Position numbers and translations under genes: made by a program
Shown here: one piece after another, positions 61,471 through 64,000 of the stretch
Layout of the letters: each line of letters opens with the position of its first letter
Numbering within the stretch: position 1 is the first letter of the stretch
The notes under the pieces: generated by a model
The model's database searches: none
What the model was told of the DNA's origin: nothing
Seen by the model: only the letters and a program-made list of their open reading frames with translations
Origin: Anisakis pegreffii
Taxonomy: Eukaryota; Nematoda; Chromadorea; Rhabditida; Anisakidae
Length of the DNA: 64,000 nt
Direction of reading: 5' to 3'
NCBI GenBank assembly: GCA_035041965.1
Contig: JAPYMA010000379.1
Location: 62,001-126,000, forward strand

Positions 61471-63356
61471 CACTAACAACATGTATGAACAACAAGCAAC
61501 AACAAACTTAATATGACCGAATAAATTCCCGAGTTAAGCATTTGCCGAAAACTCATAAATCAATGCCAACCATCCTTACATAACATAACATGATTCGAAA
61601 AGGTAACTGAATATTCTCAATCAAAATCCCTTCGCTGACTAGCATTCAATGCAACAATAAGATCATTATTCAAAAATAAGACACCAACCGCATCTTTCTC
61701 CAAATATGATTTTTTGGAAAGAAGTGGCCACGAAAGTATACATTAAATCCAGACAGTATGTGAAGACTCTCCCTAGAAATAAATGGGCATATGGGAGAGT
61801 GGCCCAAAACCTCTGTACTTGCCAAATCAATAATTCAAGTTCGGATTTCATGAAGACAGATGATTCCAAACGCTATTGTCGTTAGCTGCGCGGAAAGAAG
61901 AATACCAAGGAAGGAAGAATGTGATATTAGTGATATTGGTAATAACAGAGAGGCATTGACTCGTAATGAGTTTGATTTGCTGATTAATTAAATAAGTATG
62001 TGAAGAAAATTTATTGAATACAATATGTATACAATATGAGAGAATGACAGTTGAACATAAAATAAATAACAATAACATTCAACCAACAATCCATACAGTC
62101 AGTCGCCTCTACTGCTTATGAATGTTTTCAAGTTTCTTCTCAACCTAATCCACCATTTATTTTCCCAATTCTTTCACTAATCGCTTCAAATATGTTTACC
62201 ATTCTATTTTCCATTAGATGTACATTTTATCAACACATTATTCTGAATTGTTCCCCATCCAATCCACCCAAAAATTTTGCTTATCGGTTTCTTCGAAATC
62301 AGCCATCAAAAGCACAGTGATCGATGACTTTCTGAGACTAATGCACCCCCTCCTAACACCGTTCTCGATGCCGAATCGGATGCCCTAATCGAAACACCAA
62401 CGCTTGAGATCAATTGATTGTTCCGAATCACCCTCAAATCTACGTCAATTTCGCAAAAAAAAAATGCCAGATGCAATTTACTCTTCATAAAAAGTTTTGC
62501 TTCCTTACAAGAACTTAGAGGTGATGATAGAACGACTCAAAGATGCTAATGTGGTTAGCGATATACGCTATAAAGACCTCATTGTTACAATGAATCCACA
62601 AAAATCATCCACACACACAAATAACGTACGATGTGAACTGAAGGAAATTACAATGTGAATTGCAAATCCGTACGCAAAACAACCTCTGCATTACGGTGCG
62701 CATAATAATTGTAAACAAAAACAAACAATCCGCAATTAAGCAAGTTTTCCGCATCTCATCAATTCATATATCAGAAATTGCAAATTCCATCCGAGAAATG
62801 ACCGAGAAGGGTTCAACAAATTATTTCAACGATCAACGATTCAAAAATTTCATCCATATGAAAATTATTCAGTTTTTCTCAAAACAAAACTGACAAATAA
62901 TTCTTTTCATAACGCACAACTGAAATCAAAATAACGAACGGTTCGGTGCTAAACCATTTCCTATCGACCACAAAAAGATAACGCAAAACGAAAATGAATA
63001 AATATTCCAATGATTGCATTATTTGAAAACGGTACAATTGCCATTCGCATCAATTGAACCCATGAAAAACAACGCTTAAATACAACACAACAAAACAACA
63101 AACAAACATTTGATTATCGAATGTAATATACTAACGATCAATTATTTTTTGTAGTGAATATTGATCCAATTCAAAAACAATCAAACAAAACAAAAAAACA
63201 AAATTCAACAAAATCGATTAAGCGCATCATCTCAAATCACTGCGCACAGCAATCGGATCAGAATATTAAAATCAACTGCTTCAACCTGGAAATAAAAAGA
63301 TCCGCCTGTTTGAGGTGTTATATTCTCAATCCATCCATCCGACCGGCACCAAATCA
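61471..63356. other. intergenic
   Basis: Only short interrupted frames on both strands; AT-rich, with A-rich stretches at 63.17-63.22 kb. No gene supported. Confidence 0.35.
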
Positions 63357-63917
63357 TCAGTTTGATGACGACGAGCTGTGATGTCGTTTCCGTTTCTTTT
63401 CCTTTTTGTGCTTCTTTCGTTGCTTCTTCTCGTTACGTTCATCCTCCGACTCCGAGCCATCCTCTCCGTTGTGTCTTTTCGAATGCTTCTTCTTCTTCTT
63501 TTTTCTATTACAAACTCATTTCAAACAAACTGTTTCTAACGACTATTTCCAATACTTCTTTTAAATTTCTCTTCATTTCTACTACTGAGCCATAATGAAA
63601 AACAAACACAAATTACCGTATTTAACGACCTATAAGACGTACTTAAAAGTATCAAATTTTCCCAAAAAACGACAGTGCGCATTATAACCCGGAGCGTCTT
63701 ATATGTGGATTAATTCTGGTTACTGACCTCGAAGCGATTTTGTATGACACACGGCGCTGATGTCAGATCAATTAAAAAATATCACCCACTAAACAAAAAC
63801 TAGAAATTTAGTCCTAGGATTAATGCAAGCCAAGCAAACGCAATAAGTCACAACACAACAGTAGTTGATTACCTGTGTCTTTCCTCTTCAGAATCTGATG
63901 AATATGCTTCTTTCCGC
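63357..63917 (-). CDS. 3' end of a Lys/Ser-rich protein gene (partial)
   Basis: Two in-phase minus-strand exons: 63917-63873 (RKEAYSSDSEEERH..., donor AG|GTAATC) and 63504-63357 (acceptor TAATAG, stop TGA), separated by a 368-bp intron in phase 2. The joined tail reads ...KKKKKKHSKRHNGEDGSESE, then DERNEKKQRKKHKKEKKRKR, then HHSSSSSN. This basic, Ser-studded tail with casein-kinase-like acidic patches is typical of nuclear RNA-processing or nucleolar proteins, but the family cannot be told from it. The acceptor of the upstream exon (TTTAAG) is weak, and the frame remains open a few codons further, so the exon start is uncertain. The rest of the gene lies beyond the window. Confidence 0.65.
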
Positions 63918-64000
63918 CTTAAATACAAACCAATCATAAAATTATCCAATCAATCAAATCTCAACGATAGACTATCAAGCACAATACAAACTTCATCCGT

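Overview
The window looks like a nematode genomic segment, AT-rich and intron-bearing. The evidence is a two-exon SXP/RAL-2 (DUF148) protein, Gly-Tyr-rich antimicrobial/neuropeptide-like precursors of the nlp/cnc type, and short introns (one of 42 bp). All exon models were assembled by eye from reading frame, splice phase and family resemblance; no search was run.

Layout. (1) 1-30 kb holds a loose cluster of genes, all on the minus strand: seven small secreted-peptide precursors (1.3-2.0, 6.65-6.85, 15.4-16.5, 17.5-18.5, 20.8-21.3, 25.5-26.1 and 28.1-28.7 kb), an alpha-carbonic anhydrase (10.9-13.0 kb) and an SXP/RAL-2 protein (23.6-24.5 kb). The seven precursors share one plan: exon 1 encodes a signal peptide plus a short pro-region, a phase-2 intron follows, and exon 2 reaches a basic site (KR in six of seven) within a few residues before a Cys-, Gly/Tyr- or Gly/Phe-rich mature part. 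The last two precursors are a recent 1.6-kb direct duplication. (2) 30.03-31.99 kb is a 1,955-bp Tc1/mariner-superfamily (pogo/Tc4/Tc5-like) transposon with two nearly identical 420-bp terminal inverted repeats. Each repeat carries a tRNA-like Pol III promoter unit. (3) 31.99-53.88 kb is a satellite array of about 55 copies of a 398-400-bp monomer, which is itself an old dimer, arranged in blocks of near-identical variants. It starts at the transposon's end and decays at its right edge. (4) 53.9-60.3 kb holds two conserved plus-strand genes: a B3GNTL1 orthologue (queuosine-tRNA galactosyltransferase type, seven exons) and a mitochondrial [2Fe-2S] ferredoxin (three exons). A ~270-bp repeat occurs twice, once inside a ferredoxin intron. 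(5) The last 650 bp hold the 3' end of a minus-strand gene for a Lys/Ser-rich protein.

The secreted peptides and the SXP protein read as a secreted, possibly epidermal or defence-related cluster. That function is inferred from family resemblance only. The housekeeping genes on the right are independent. No bacterial-type features (operons, CRISPR, IS elements) were seen.
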